64,000 nt of DNA from CADEED01 sp035502995 (lineage in GTDB: Bacteria > Pseudomonadota > Gammaproteobacteria > Steroidobacterales > Steroidobacteraceae), in the NCBI GenBank assembly GCA_035502995.1, contig DATJTW010000123.1, positions 27,058-91,057 of the forward strand, given 5' to 3'. The notes below the pieces were generated by a model, which saw only the letters and a list, made by a program, of their open reading frames with translations, was not told the DNA's origin and made no database searches. Of the stretch, positions 52,075 through 60,701 are shown in pieces (position 1 is the stretch's first letter; the number at the start of each line of letters is the position of its first letter). The position numbers and the translations under genes are program-made.

Positions 52075-53616
52075 TCAGATCGTCTCGGGACGCATGTGCG
52101 GGAACAGCAGCACGTCGCGGATCGACGGCACGTTTGCGAAGAACATGACGAGCCGGTCGATGCCCACGCCGAGACCGGCGGTCGGCGGCATGCCGTACTC
52201 GAGCGCGCGCACGTAGTCGGCGTCGTAGTACATCGCCTCGTCGTCGCCCGCGTCCTTGCGTTCGACCTGCGCACGGAAGCGCGCGGCCTGGTCCTCGGCG
52301 TCGTTCAACTCCGAGAATCCGTTCGCCAGCTCGCGGCCCGCGAGGAAGAACTCGAAGCGGTCGGTGAGGAACGGATCCGAATCGTTGGCGCGCGACAGCG
52401 GGCTGACCTCGGCGGGATACGCATACGCGAACGTCGGCTCGTCGAACGTGTCCTCGGCAAATTTCTCGAACAGCTCGATCTGCAGCTTGCCCGCGCCGTC
52501 GCCCGGCTTGAACTTGATGCCGTGCGTCGTGCACAGCTCGCGCAGGTACGCGACATCGCGGGCGCGCGCCATGTCGAACCCGCCCGGCACGTATTTCGCC
52601 ACCGCGTCGATGACGCTGATGCGCGTGAACGGCTTGCCGAGATCGTACGTCCTGCCCTGGTACTCGACGAGGCGCGAGCCGAGAACGACATCGGCGAGAC
52701 CCTGCATCGCGCGCTCGATCATCACGATGAGGTCGTTGTAGTCGGCGTAGGCGACGTACAACTCGAGCATCGTGAACTCGGGGTTGTGCCGCGTGGACAC
52801 ACCCTCGTTGCGGAAATTGCGGTTGATCTCGTAGACGCGCTCGAAGCCGCCGACGGTGAGCCGCTTCAGGTACAGCTCCGGCGCGATGCGCAGGTACATG
52901 TCCATGTCGAGCGCGTTGTGATGCGTCTTGAACGGCCGCGCGGCCGCGCCGCCCGGGATGCTCTGCAGCATCGGCGTCTCGACTTCCATGAAACCCATCG
53001 AGTCGAGGAAGTCGCGCAGGTAACGCAGCACCTGGTTGCGGATCGTGAAGACCTTGCGGCTCTGCTCGTTGACGATGAGATCGACGTAACGCTGGCGATA
53101 CCGCGTGTCGACGTCGGCCATGCCGTGCCACTTGTCGGGCAGCGGACGCAGCGACTTCGTGAGCAGGCGGACGGAATCCGCGCGAACGGACAGCTCGCCC
53201 GTCTTCGTCTTGAACAACGTGCCGGTGGCACCGAGGATGTCGCCGACGTCGAACTTCTTGAATGCTTCGTACGCCTCGCCGAGCGCGTCGCGCTGCAGGA
53301 ACACCTGGATCTGGCCGGTGCGGTCCTGCAGCTTCGCGAAACTGACCTTGCCCATCACGCGCTGCGACATCATGCGGCCGGCGACGTGCAGGCGGATCGG
53401 CGGATTCGCGTCGAACCACTCGGCCGGCTTGTCGCCGTATTCGGTCTGCAGCAGCGTCGCGAGCACGTCGCGGCGGAAATCGTTGGGGAACGCGGGCGTG
53501 TGGGCGGCCTTCGCGGTCTCGCGCCACTGCGCCAGCTTCGCACGCCGTTCGGCGATGAGCTTGTTCTCGTCCTGCGTGTCCGGCTTGTTCGGAGGATTGT
53601 CCGAGTTCTGACTCAC
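52075..53616 (-). CDS. lysS: Lysyl-tRNA synthetase (class II)
   Basis: LysS charges tRNA-Lys. The 513-residue protein has an OB-fold anticodon domain (IRLHVAGRMMSQRVMGK) and class II motifs, for example FRNEGVSTRHNPEFTMLE and GLGVGIDRLVMFF. Start GTG 53616 shares bases with the prfB stop (GTGA), so prfB and lysS are coupled, as in E. coli and Xanthomonas. Confidence 0.97.
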   Translation of the reverse strand: MSQNSDNPPNKPDTQDENKLIAERRAKLAQWRETAKAAHTPAFPNDFRRDVLATLLQTEYGDKPAEWFDANPPIRLHVAGRMMSQRVMGKVSFAKLQDRTGQIQVFLQRDALGEAYEAFKKFDVGDILGATGTLFKTKTGELSVRADSVRLLTKSLRPLPDKWHGMADVDTRYRQRYVDLIVNEQSRKVFTIRNQVLRYLRDFLDSMGFMEVETPMLQSIPGGAAARPFKTHHNALDMDMYLRIAPELYLKRLTVGGFERVYEINRNFRNEGVSTRHNPEFTMLELYVAYADYNDLIVMIERAMQGLADVVLGSRLVEYQGRTYDLGKPFTRISVIDAVAKYVPGGFDMARARDVAYLRELCTTHGIKFKPGDGAGKLQIELFEKFAEDTFDEPTFAYAYPAEVSPLSRANDSDPFLTDRFEFFLAGRELANGFSELNDAEDQAARFRAQVERKDAGDDEAMYYDADYVRALEYGMPPTAGLGVGIDRLVMFFANVPSIRDVLLFPHMRPETI

Positions 53617-54714
53617 AGTCCCGCCTTCAATGATGCTTCCATGAATGGATCGAGGTGACCGTCGAGCACCTTGCCGGTGTCGCCGATCTCGACGTCGGTG
53701 CGCAGATCCTTGATGCGCGATTGATCGAGCACGTACGAGCGGATTTGGTTGCCCCAGCTCACGTCGCTCTTGGAATCCTCGAGCACCTTCGCCGCGGCAT
53801 TGCGCTTGTTGAATTCCAGCTCGTAGAGCTTGGCCTTCAGCATCTTCATCGCGGTGGCGCGGTTCTTGTGCTGGCTGCGCTCGTTCTGGCACGCCACCAC
53901 GATGCCGGTGGGGCCGTGCGTGAGGCGCACCGCGGACTCCGTCTTGTTCACGTGCTGGCCGCCGGCGCCGCTCGAACGGTAGACGTCCATCTTGATGTCG
54001 GCCGGGTTGAGATCGACCTTGATGTCGTCGTCGACTTCGGGCGACACGAACACGGACGCGAACGAGGTGTGGCGACGGTTGCCGGAATCGAACGGCGACT
54101 TGCGCACCAGGCGGTGCACGCCGGTCTCGGTGCGCAACCAGCCGTAGGCGTATTCGCCCTTGATCTCGACGGTGGCGCTCTTCATGCCGGCCACTTCGCC
54201 GGGGTTGCTGTCGATGACCTCGGCGTCGAAGCCGCGCTGCGCGGCCCATTTGAGGTACATGCGCAGGATCATCTGCGCCCAGTCCTGCGCCTCGGTGCCG
54301 CCCGCGCCGGCCTGGATGTCGACGAAGGCGTTGTGCGAGTCCATCTCGCCACGGAACATGCGCTTGAATTCGAGCTTGCGGACGTCGCTCTCGAGCTTCG
54401 CGGCATCGCGCTCGATCTCCTTCGCCATGCCTTCATCGTTCTCGCCCTCGGCGAGCTCGAGCAGTTCGGTGGCGGAGCTGATGGCGCCGGTGGACTTGTC
54501 CATGTCGGCGAGATCGGTGGTGAGACGCGCGCGTTCCTTGCCGAGCTCCTGCGCCTTCTCCGGCTTCTGCCAGACGGCGGGATCCTCGAGCTCGCGGCTG
54601 ACTTCTTCTAGCCGCTCTTTCTTGGTGTCGTACTCAAAGAAACCCCCTCAAGGAGCTCATGCGCTCCTCCAGGTCTTTGAGTTGACGCTTCAGTTGTCCG
54701 AGTTCCAATGGCAA
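53613..54714 (-). CDS. prfB: Peptide chain release factor 2 with programmed +1 frameshift
   Basis: RF2 terminates at UAA and UGA. The gene is read in two frames: 26 codons from TTG 54714 to 54637, then, skipping base 54636, 340 codons down to the stop at 53613, making 366 residues. The site is AGG-GGG-TTT-CTT-TGA-G, as in E. coli. The start is TTG 54714, with GGAG 7 bases upstream (54725-54722). The protein has the SPF tripeptide (RKSPFDSG) for stop recognition and GGQ in SSGAGGQHVNK. Within 4 bp of lysS. Confidence 0.95.
54632..54654 (-). other. Programmed +1 frameshift site of prfB
   Basis: Read on the minus strand, a Shine-Dalgarno-like AGGGGG precedes the CTT slip codon and the in-frame TGA (54636-54634). 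The 0-frame stop is read through by a +1 slip on CTT, so RF2 supply is self-limiting. The downstream frame then reads E-Y-D-T-K-K-E-R-L-E-E, as in other RF2 proteins. Confidence 0.93.
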
Positions 54715-54739
54715 GGCGATTCTCCGTGGGGCGCGCACT

Positions 54740-55216
54740 TTACCTGAGTGCGCGCTCCATGAATATCGACAGCGGATCCGGCCGGTACGGCGGAAACGCC
54801 GGGATTTCCTTGAAGCCGGCGCGCCGGTACAGCTTCAGCGCGCCGACGCTGACATTGCCGGTCTCGAGCCGCGCCACCGGCAGCCCCTGCCCGCGCGCCC
54901 AGTCGAGCAGCTTCACCAGCATCGCCAGCGCGATGCCGCCGCCGCGCGCCTTCGGCTTGAGATACATGCGCTTCAACTCGGCCCATTGCCCGCAGTGTTT
55001 CGCCGCGCCGCAACCGACCAGTTCGCCGTCCTGCTCGACGACCAGGAACACACCCTGCGAGCCGGACAGCGCCGCCGCCAGCGTCTCGGGCGCATCGAAG
55101 TGGTTGCTCTCGGCCGGGTACAACGCGGTGTTGAACGCGTCGAGCTCGTCGATCAGCGCGCGCACCTCGGTGTCGAGCGGATTGCCGGGCCGGATGATGT
55201 AGTTAGTCGTGGTCAT
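54740..55216 (-). CDS. GNAT family N-acetyltransferase
   Basis: A 158-residue acetyltransferase. The acetyl-CoA loop is in KPKARGGGIALAMLVKLLDW and the C-terminal strand in ARLETGNVSVGALKLYRRAGF. It lies between prfB and recJ. Start ATG 55216 overlaps the recJ stop by four bases (ATGA). The substrate is unknown. Confidence 0.88.
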   Translation of the reverse strand: MTTTNYIIRPGNPLDTEVRALIDELDAFNTALYPAESNHFDAPETLAAALSGSQGVFLVVEQDGELVGCGAAKHCGQWAELKRMYLKPKARGGGIALAMLVKLLDWARGQGLPVARLETGNVSVGALKLYRRAGFKEIPAFPPYRPDPLSIFMERALR

Positions 55217-56922
55217 GCGAGGACGTGGTCGACCAGCAGCTGCAGCCGCCGCTCGCCGCGGTATTCGTTGATGTCGAGGCGGTAGACGAGCCGCACCTCG
55301 CCCTGCGGCAGCGGCGGATTCTCGTCGGCGCCCTTGAAGTTGAAGGCGATGGCGTCGAAGGCACGCGCCTCGTCGTGCGTCGTGACCCACATCTTGAGGT
55401 GTTTCTCGCCGACCACTCGGGCGTTCTTGATGGCGAAGCGGCCGTCGAAGCTCGGTTCCGGGAACGCCTGGCCCCACGGTCCGCCATCGCGCAGCGCCTG
55501 CGCGGTCTCGAGCGCGATCTCGTCGCTGGACAACTCGCCGTCGGTCTCCACGCGGTTCGCCGGGATCGCAGGATCGCGCCAGCGCGTGACCTCGGCATCG
55601 AACGCGCGCGCGAACGCATCGAGGTGTGCCTCGTCGATCGTCATGCCGGCGGCCATCGCGTGGCCGCCGAATTTCGAGATGAGCTCGGGATGACGCGCGG
55701 CGATGCCGTCGAGCACGTCGCGGATGTGGATGCCCGGCACCGAACGCGCCGAGCCGCGCAGGACGCCATCGCCCGCGCGCGCGAACGCGATCACGGGTCG
55801 GCGGATGCGGTCCTTGATGCGGCTCGCCACGAGGCCCACGACGCCCTGGTGCCAACCCGGATCGAACAGGCACACGCCGGCCCGCGCCGGTCCGGCGCCC
55901 GCGTCGCGCAGCGACTGGACGGCGGCCAGCGCCGCGCCCTGCATCTTCGCCTCGATCTCGCGCCGCTCGGCGTTCAGTGCGTCGAGTCGCGTCGCCAGCT
56001 CGATCGCTTCCGGTTCCGAATCGGCGAGCAGGCAGCGGATGCCGATCGACATGTCGTCGAGTCTCCCGGCCGCATTCAGGCGCGGGCCGATGGAGAAACC
56101 GAGATCGGCGGCCGTGAGCTCCGCGTTGCCGCGCTGAGCGATCGAAAGCAGCGCACGGATGCCGGCCACCGCGCGGCCGGCGCGGATGCGGCGGATGCCC
56201 TGCGACACGAGCACGCGATTGTTGGCGTCGAGGGGTACCAGGTCGGCGACGGTACCGAGCGCGACGAGGTCGAGGAATTCCGTTACCGGCGGCGAGACCG
56301 CGCTGCCGCGTCGCTCGAGCTCGCGGCGCACCGCGGCCATCACGTAGAACGCGACGCCGACACCGGCCAGCGCGCGCGAACCGAAGCGGCTGCCCGGCAC
56401 GTTGGGATTGACGATGACGTCGGCGTCCGGCAACTCGGCGCCGGGCAGATGGTGATCGGTGATCAGTACCTGGATGCCGAGCGCGCGAGCGGCGGAGACG
56501 CCGGCATTGCTCGAGATGCCGTTGTCGACGGTGACGATCAGCGATGGCGCGCGCTCGGCGGCCAGCGCGACGATGCCGGGTGTAAGCCCGTAGCCGAACT
56601 CGAAACGGTTCGGGACGAGGAAGTCCACCGCGGCGAATCCCCAGCCGCGCAGGCAACGCACGATCAGCGCGGTGCTGGTGGCGCCATCGGCGTCGAAGTC
56701 GCCGATGACGAGGATGCGGCGCTCGCGGTGCGCGAGGATCAGCGCGACGGCCGCGTCTATCGAGTCGAGCGTGCTCACCGGGATCATGCGATCGAGCGTC
56801 AGCGCGAGCTCGCCGCGGTCGCGCACGCCGCGCGCCGCGTAGGCGCGGCACAGGACTGGGTGCAGCGTCACATCCACGATCGCGTTGTCCACCGGCGAGC
56901 GGCGTTCGATGACGAGTTCCAC
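55213..56922 (-). CDS. recJ: Single-stranded-DNA exonuclease RecJ
   Basis: RecJ degrades single-stranded DNA 5' to 3' in recombination and mismatch repair. The 569-residue protein has the DHH motifs ILVIGDFDADGATSTAL, TVDNGISS and LITDHHLPG, and the DHHA1 region FGGHAMAAGMTI. Start GTG 56922 (ELVIERRSPVDNAIVD) is preferred because upstream residues overlap the preceding gene. Confidence 0.95.
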   Translation of the reverse strand: MELVIERRSPVDNAIVDVTLHPVLCRAYAARGVRDRGELALTLDRMIPVSTLDSIDAAVALILAHRERRILVIGDFDADGATSTALIVRCLRGWGFAAVDFLVPNRFEFGYGLTPGIVALAAERAPSLIVTVDNGISSNAGVSAARALGIQVLITDHHLPGAELPDADVIVNPNVPGSRFGSRALAGVGVAFYVMAAVRRELERRGSAVSPPVTEFLDLVALGTVADLVPLDANNRVLVSQGIRRIRAGRAVAGIRALLSIAQRGNAELTAADLGFSIGPRLNAAGRLDDMSIGIRCLLADSEPEAIELATRLDALNAERREIEAKMQGAALAAVQSLRDAGAGPARAGVCLFDPGWHQGVVGLVASRIKDRIRRPVIAFARAGDGVLRGSARSVPGIHIRDVLDGIAARHPELISKFGGHAMAAGMTIDEAHLDAFARAFDAEVTRWRDPAIPANRVETDGELSSDEIALETAQALRDGGPWGQAFPEPSFDGRFAIKNARVVGEKHLKMWVTTHDEARAFDAIAFNFKGADENPPLPQGEVRLVYRLDINEYRGERRLQLLVDHVLA

Positions 56923-56929
56923 GCGGCGA

Positions 56930-57919
56930 TTATGCCTTCGTCGCGGCAGCCGGGTGCGCGAGGCTCGCGAGCCAGGGACGGCGCGGCCGCCAGAAGCGCC
57001 AGCCCGCGCCGCGACCGATGCACCAGCGCCGGTCGTTCGCGCGTATGTCGAGCTCGAGCGCACCGCGGGACAGCGCGGCGCGCGCCGGCGCGAACCAGCG
57101 CGCGTCGAGCGTCGCCAGCGATTCGGCGCGCGGTCCGGACATCGGCGCGAGCTCGACGATCATCTCCGCCGCCTCGGGCAACGCGTCGAATCCATCGGGC
57201 GCGGGCGCGGCCATTCCGCCGGAGGCGCGGGCCAGCCCGACCAGGAATGGATCGGCGCCGAACACGCGCGTCGCCGCGGGTAGTTGGGCGGACGCAGACC
57301 CCGGCGGTCCGCCACCCCACAGCCACAACGTCGTGATGCGCGGCCGCCGCGCGGCCTCGCGCGCCGCGTTGAGCGGCGACGCGTGCAGCCAGAACTCGAT
57401 CTCGGTGGCGAGGCGCGCGAGCTCCAGGCGGTCGGGCTCGCCCGGACGCCGCAGTGCTGGAGCGACGTCACCGCCGAGCAGCCGCGCCGGATCGACCGTC
57501 GGCGCCGCGGTCGCCGCGAGGCCGGTGAGGAAGAATCCGCGCGATCCGCCGTCGTGCAACGCATGACCCGGACCGAAATCGCGCGCGAAGGCGGCGCACC
57601 ACACCGCCGCCTCGCCCGGCGCCAATCGCAGCAGCCCGCGCGGATTCAGGCGCACGTGATCGATGTGCAGATCGAGCGACACGGGCGTGGCGAACCAGGC
57701 ACGGTCGGCGTCGTCCGGCGCGAGCAGGCCTCGGGCAGCCACGGCCGCGGGCGCCGTGATTGGCGCGAACGCCCGCCGCCAGTCGCCGGTGAATTCCCGG
57801 CGCGACGCGACGCGCAGCAGCCACTCGAAATTCGGCAGGACGAGCGGCGACGCCGCCTCCGCCGCGTCGGACTCCGGCTGGAGATAGAGATCGGAAAGGA
57901 TCAACGTGAGCCGCCGCAT
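56930..57919 (-). CDS. RpfE-like protein (COG4255)
   Basis: A 329-residue protein with no catalytic motif I recognise. The layout, with FEWLLRVASRR early, a central Gly-rich part and TTLWLWGGGPPG, resembles RpfE-type proteins (COG4255), distant relatives of phosphoglycerate mutase, that sit next to recJ in Xanthomonas. It starts the rpfE-recJ-GNAT-prfB-lysS-murI string. It is divergent from the Mth938-like gene with only 20 bp between start codons. Confidence 0.6.
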   Translation of the reverse strand: MRRLTLILSDLYLQPESDAAEAASPLVLPNFEWLLRVASRREFTGDWRRAFAPITAPAAVAARGLLAPDDADRAWFATPVSLDLHIDHVRLNPRGLLRLAPGEAAVWCAAFARDFGPGHALHDGGSRGFFLTGLAATAAPTVDPARLLGGDVAPALRRPGEPDRLELARLATEIEFWLHASPLNAAREAARRPRITTLWLWGGGPPGSASAQLPAATRVFGADPFLVGLARASGGMAAPAPDGFDALPEAAEMIVELAPMSGPRAESLATLDARWFAPARAALSRGALELDIRANDRRWCIGRGAGWRFWRPRRPWLASLAHPAAATKA

Positions 57920-57939
57920 GCCGGTATCGTATCGGAGCC

Positions 57940-58311
57940 ATGCAGCTCACTCAGCAAAGCCCCGAGGGCGCGCATCTCATCCGCCGCTACGGCGCCGACT
58001 TCATCACGGTAGGAAACGAAGAGATCCGGCGCAGCTGCCTCGTGTCACCGACCGTGTTGATCCGCGACTGGCCGCCGCGATCCGTCGGCGAACTATCGGT
58101 GGAACACCTGGCCGCGATCTTCGATCTGGCGCCGGAAGTCGTGGTGCTGTCGACTGGTGCCACGCAGACGTTTCCGCGCGCGGCGCTGCGCGCGGAATTC
58201 GCGTCGCGGCGCATCGGCCTGGAGATCATGGAAGTCGGCGCTGCAAGCCGCACGTACAACGTGCTGGTGGCCGAAGAGCGGAAGGTGGTGGCGGCGGTGC
58301 TGCTGCCCTAG
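57940..58311 (+). CDS. Mth938-like domain protein (DUF498)
   Basis: A 123-residue protein of the Mth938-like family. Conserved segments are IRRYGADFITVGNEEIR, VVVLSTGATQTFP and GLEIMEVGAASRTYNVLVAE. Eukaryotic members (NDUFAF3) help assemble respiratory complex I, while the bacterial role is unknown. CGGAG lies 2-3 bp upstream of the ATG. It is divergent from the rpfE-like gene and its 3' end enters the 380-bp gap. Confidence 0.88.
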   Translation: MQLTQQSPEGAHLIRRYGADFITVGNEEIRRSCLVSPTVLIRDWPPRSVGELSVEHLAAIFDLAPEVVVLSTGATQTFPRAALRAEFASRRIGLEIMEVGAASRTYNVLVAEERKVVAAVLLP

Positions 58312-58692
58312 CCGGCGTTTTCGTCAGCGGCCGGAACCGCGAAGGGTTCCGAAAGAAAGCACAGGGGGAGAAAGTTGTTTAGCGAGGCCAATGTTTCGAA
58401 GCTGACAGACTCGATTGACTGGCGAATTTTTTCTTCTTCTGTTCGGCTTGTTCTTCTTATTACCGCGACTTCCCCGATCTCCCCTGTGCCTTCATCCGGA
58501 ACCCCTCGCGTCAGCGGAGGCCCATGTCGGCATCGGGCGACATCAAAACATGTTAAATGCCGACTGACAAGCCCGGCCGGCCATGCCAACAAACGTGGCA
58601 CGATTTCGGCGGCGCAGCGGTCCGGAAAAACAATTACTTAGAGACGCTTTCGGATACGAGAATTTACTCGAATTCCGTGGCGCAGCGAGAAG
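58312..58692. other. Gene-free gap between Mth938-like gene and pcm
   Basis: About 380 bp with no convincing gene. It contains the inverted-repeat element (58338-58510) and a distal ~180 bp with no recognisable feature, more AT-rich toward pcm. In related bacteria yqaA, nlpD and rpoS follow pcm; none is here. An 88-codon frame from TTG 58375 has a good ribosome-binding site (AGGGGGAG), but that sequence is part of the repeat arm and the codon use is unlike the genome. Confidence 0.6.
58338..58510. repeat. Inverted-repeat element in the gap downstream of pcm
   Basis: The arm at 58338-58371 (34 nt) and the reverse complement of 58478-58510 (33 nt) match at 29 positions, with four mismatches and one extra G. 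Both read CGCGA-RGGGTTCCG and end CACAGGGG(G)AGA. They enclose a 106-nt core that is AT-rich relative to the genome (TTTTTTCTTCTTCTG and TTCTTCTTATTA). A 9-bp direct repeat CGTCAGCGG occurs at 58322-58330 and 58509-58517, overlapping the right arm end by two bases. This suggests a small non-autonomous element or a long RNA stem. No transposase is present. Confidence 0.6.
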
Positions 58693-59358
58693 TCAGGCCA
58701 TGCCGCCGAGCATAGGAACGAAGGCCACCGGGCCCAGCACTTCCCGATCGATGTGATCGCCGTTGCGCGTGAAGCGCATCAGCTGCTGCTGCCCTTCCGG
58801 ACCGACCGGCACGATCAACCGTCCCTTGTTGCCGAGCTGCGCGAACAACGCCTCGGGCACCGCCAGCGGTGCCGCGGCGACGAGGATGCCGTCGAACGGC
58901 TTCTGCGATTTCCAGCCGACGGTGCCGTCGCCGTGTTTGGCCTTCACGTTCTTGATGCCGAGCTCTTTCAGCGTCGCCTGCGCGCGCTTCGCGAGCGGCG
59001 CGATGCGTTCGATCGAGTAGATCTTCTTCACCAGCGGCGCGAGCACCGCCGTCTGGTAGCCGCAGCCCGTGCCCACCTCGAGCACCTTGCCGATCTTGCG
59101 GCCGCCTTCGAGCAGCGCTTCCGTCATGCGCGCGACGATGTACGGCTGCGAGATCGTCTGGCTGAAACCGATCGGCAACGCGGTGTCCTCGTACGCGCGC
59201 GACGCCAGCGCCTCGTCGACGAAGATGTGGCGCGGCACGTTGCGGATGCGATCGAGCACGGCGAGATTCGTGATGCCCTGCTCCTGCAGTCGGTGCACGA
59301 GCCGGTCGCGCGTGCGCGCCGACGTCATGCCGATGCCCGCGTGGCGCCGCTCGGTCAC
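58693..59358 (-). CDS. pcm: Protein-L-isoaspartate O-methyltransferase Pcm
   Basis: Pcm repairs isoaspartyl residues with S-adenosylmethionine. The 221-residue protein has the SAM motif VLEVGTGCGYQTAVLAP, FSQTISQPYIVARM and GILVAAAPLAVPE. GTG 59358 is chosen as start: it shares bases with the surE stop (GTGA), and the resulting GIGMTS before RDRLV is conserved in relatives. ATG 59328 is an alternative. Confidence 0.94.
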   Translation of the reverse strand: MTERRHAGIGMTSARTRDRLVHRLQEQGITNLAVLDRIRNVPRHIFVDEALASRAYEDTALPIGFSQTISQPYIVARMTEALLEGGRKIGKVLEVGTGCGYQTAVLAPLVKKIYSIERIAPLAKRAQATLKELGIKNVKAKHGDGTVGWKSQKPFDGILVAAAPLAVPEALFAQLGNKGRLIVPVGPEGQQQLMRFTRNGDHIDREVLGPVAFVPMLGGMA

Positions 59359-60116
59359 GCGTCGGGCCCGACCCAGGTGCGCAGCTCGGCGAGCGCGGCA
59401 TGATTCGTCAGGTCGACGGTCAACGGCGTGACGGAGACATAGCCCTCGCTGACTGCATGGAAGTCCGTGCCCGGCCCGGCATCCTGGCCTGCGCCCGCGG
59501 GACCGATCCAGTAGACGGGCCGGCCGCGCGGATCTTCGGCGCGGATGACCGCCTCGGCGCGATGCCGATTGCCGAGCCGCGTCACCTTGATGCCCTTCAC
59601 CTGGTCGACGGGAATGTTCGGCACGTTGACGTTCAGCACCGCGCGACCGTACGGATTCGCCTGCAGCCGCTCGACGATCACGCGCGCGAAGTGCGCGCCC
59701 GTCTCGAAGTGGCGCGTGGCGTCGCCGCGCAGGCCGTCGGTGTTCAGCGAGATCGCGACCGCAGGCTTGCCGAGGAACCGGCCCTCGGTCGCCGCGGCGA
59801 CCGTACCCGAATACAACACGTCGTCGCCGAGATTCGAACCGTCGTTGATGCCGGAGACGACCATGTCGGGCTCGAACGGGAACAGGCCGGAGATCGCGAG
59901 GTGCACGCAGTCGGTGGGCGTGCCCTGGACGTAGAACACGCCCGTCTCCGCCTGCGCGACGCGCAGCGGCACTTCGAGTGTCAGCGAATTGCTGGCGCCG
60001 CTGCGGTTGCGGTCCGGCGCGACGACGGTCAGCTCGCCGAGTCCCGCGAGCGCGTCGCGCAGCGCGACGATGCCGCGGGCGCGGTAACCATCGTCGTTGG
60101 ATATGAGGATTCGCAC
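59355..60116 (-). CDS. surE: 5'/3'-nucleotidase SurE
   Basis: SurE is a stationary-phase survival nucleotidase. The 253-residue protein begins RILISNDDGYRARGIVALRD with the metal Asp pair, and has VSGINDGSNLGDDVLYSGTVAAATEG. It pairs with pcm as in many gammaproteobacteria. The divergent smr gene starts 40 bp away. Confidence 0.96.
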   Translation of the reverse strand: MRILISNDDGYRARGIVALRDALAGLGELTVVAPDRNRSGASNSLTLEVPLRVAQAETGVFYVQGTPTDCVHLAISGLFPFEPDMVVSGINDGSNLGDDVLYSGTVAAATEGRFLGKPAVAISLNTDGLRGDATRHFETGAHFARVIVERLQANPYGRAVLNVNVPNIPVDQVKGIKVTRLGNRHRAEAVIRAEDPRGRPVYWIGPAGAGQDAGPGTDFHAVSEGYVSVTPLTVDLTNHAALAELRTWVGPDA

Positions 60117-60126
60117 CGGCGCGCAA

Positions 60127-60132
60127 TATACT
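60127..60132 (+). promoter_or_regulatory. Putative -10 element of the smr gene
   Basis: TATACT at 60127-60132 is a near-perfect -10 box in the surE/smr gap; no clear -35 box lies 17 bp upstream. Initiation near 60139 would be downstream of an ATG at 60135, which supports the TTG start at 60156. Confidence 0.4.
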
Positions 60133-60155
60133 CAATGCGACTGCACGGAGGTAGC

Positions 60156-60701
60156 TTGAGCGGCAAACGCAACGACCCCGAAGCGCTGCTGTTTCGCGAG
60201 GCGGTGCGCGACGTCAAACCCATGTCGCCCCGCGAACGTGCAGTGCCGGCGCGCCGCAAACCGCCGGCGCGCGCGTTGTTCACGGCCGCCGATCGCGCCG
60301 CCGTGCTGGTCGAGAGCCTGCAGGGATTGGATGGCGACCTCACGGACACCGGCGACGAGATCGTCTTCCGTCGCGACGGCGTGCAGGACGGCGTGTTGCG
60401 CAAGCTCAAGCGCGGCGAGTATCGCGTCGAGGACGTCTGCGACCTGCATGGCCTGCGGGTCGATGAGGCGAAGGCGCACCTGCGTGAATTCCTCGCCGAC
60501 GCGCTGGGACGCCGGCTGCGTTGCGTGCGCATCATCCACGGCAAGGGCAAGGGTTCGGGGCCGCGCGGCCCGGTACTGAAGACCGCGGTGAACCTGATCC
60601 TGCGCAAGACCGGCCCGGTCGTCGCGTTCACGTCGGCGCGCCGTGTCGATGGCGGCACCGGCGCGATCAACGTGTTGCTGTCGCCGGTTACTTCTTCCTG
60701 A
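60156..60701 (+). CDS. Smr-domain protein (SmrA/YdaL-like)
   Basis: A 181-residue protein with the Smr domain: DLHGLRVDEAKAHLREFL and IIHGKGKGSGPRGPVLK hold the conserved DLHG and HGKG motifs. The N-terminus (DPEALLFREAVRDVKPM) is typical of proteobacterial Smr proteins, which nick DNA or RNA in vitro. Start TTG 60156 is chosen because GGAGG lies 4 bp upstream and the -10 box would leave the upstream ATG untranscribed. Its 3' end overlaps the convergent hydratase gene by 14 bp. Confidence 0.87.
   Translation: MSGKRNDPEALLFREAVRDVKPMSPRERAVPARRKPPARALFTAADRAAVLVESLQGLDGDLTDTGDEIVFRRDGVQDGVLRKLKRGEYRVEDVCDLHGLRVDEAKAHLREFLADALGRRLRCVRIIHGKGKGSGPRGPVLKTAVNLILRKTGPVVAFTSARRVDGGTGAINVLLSPVTSS

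Noticed and set aside
58308..58601. 97-codon minus-strand frame in the same gap
   Set aside because: It overlaps the Mth938-like stop and the inverted repeat. No recognisable domain or start signal.
58375..58641. 88-codon frame from TTG with a good AGGGGGAG ribosome-binding site
   Set aside because: The ribosome-binding site is part of the repeat arm, codon use is AT-rich and irregular, and the C-terminal part shows no protein-like pattern.
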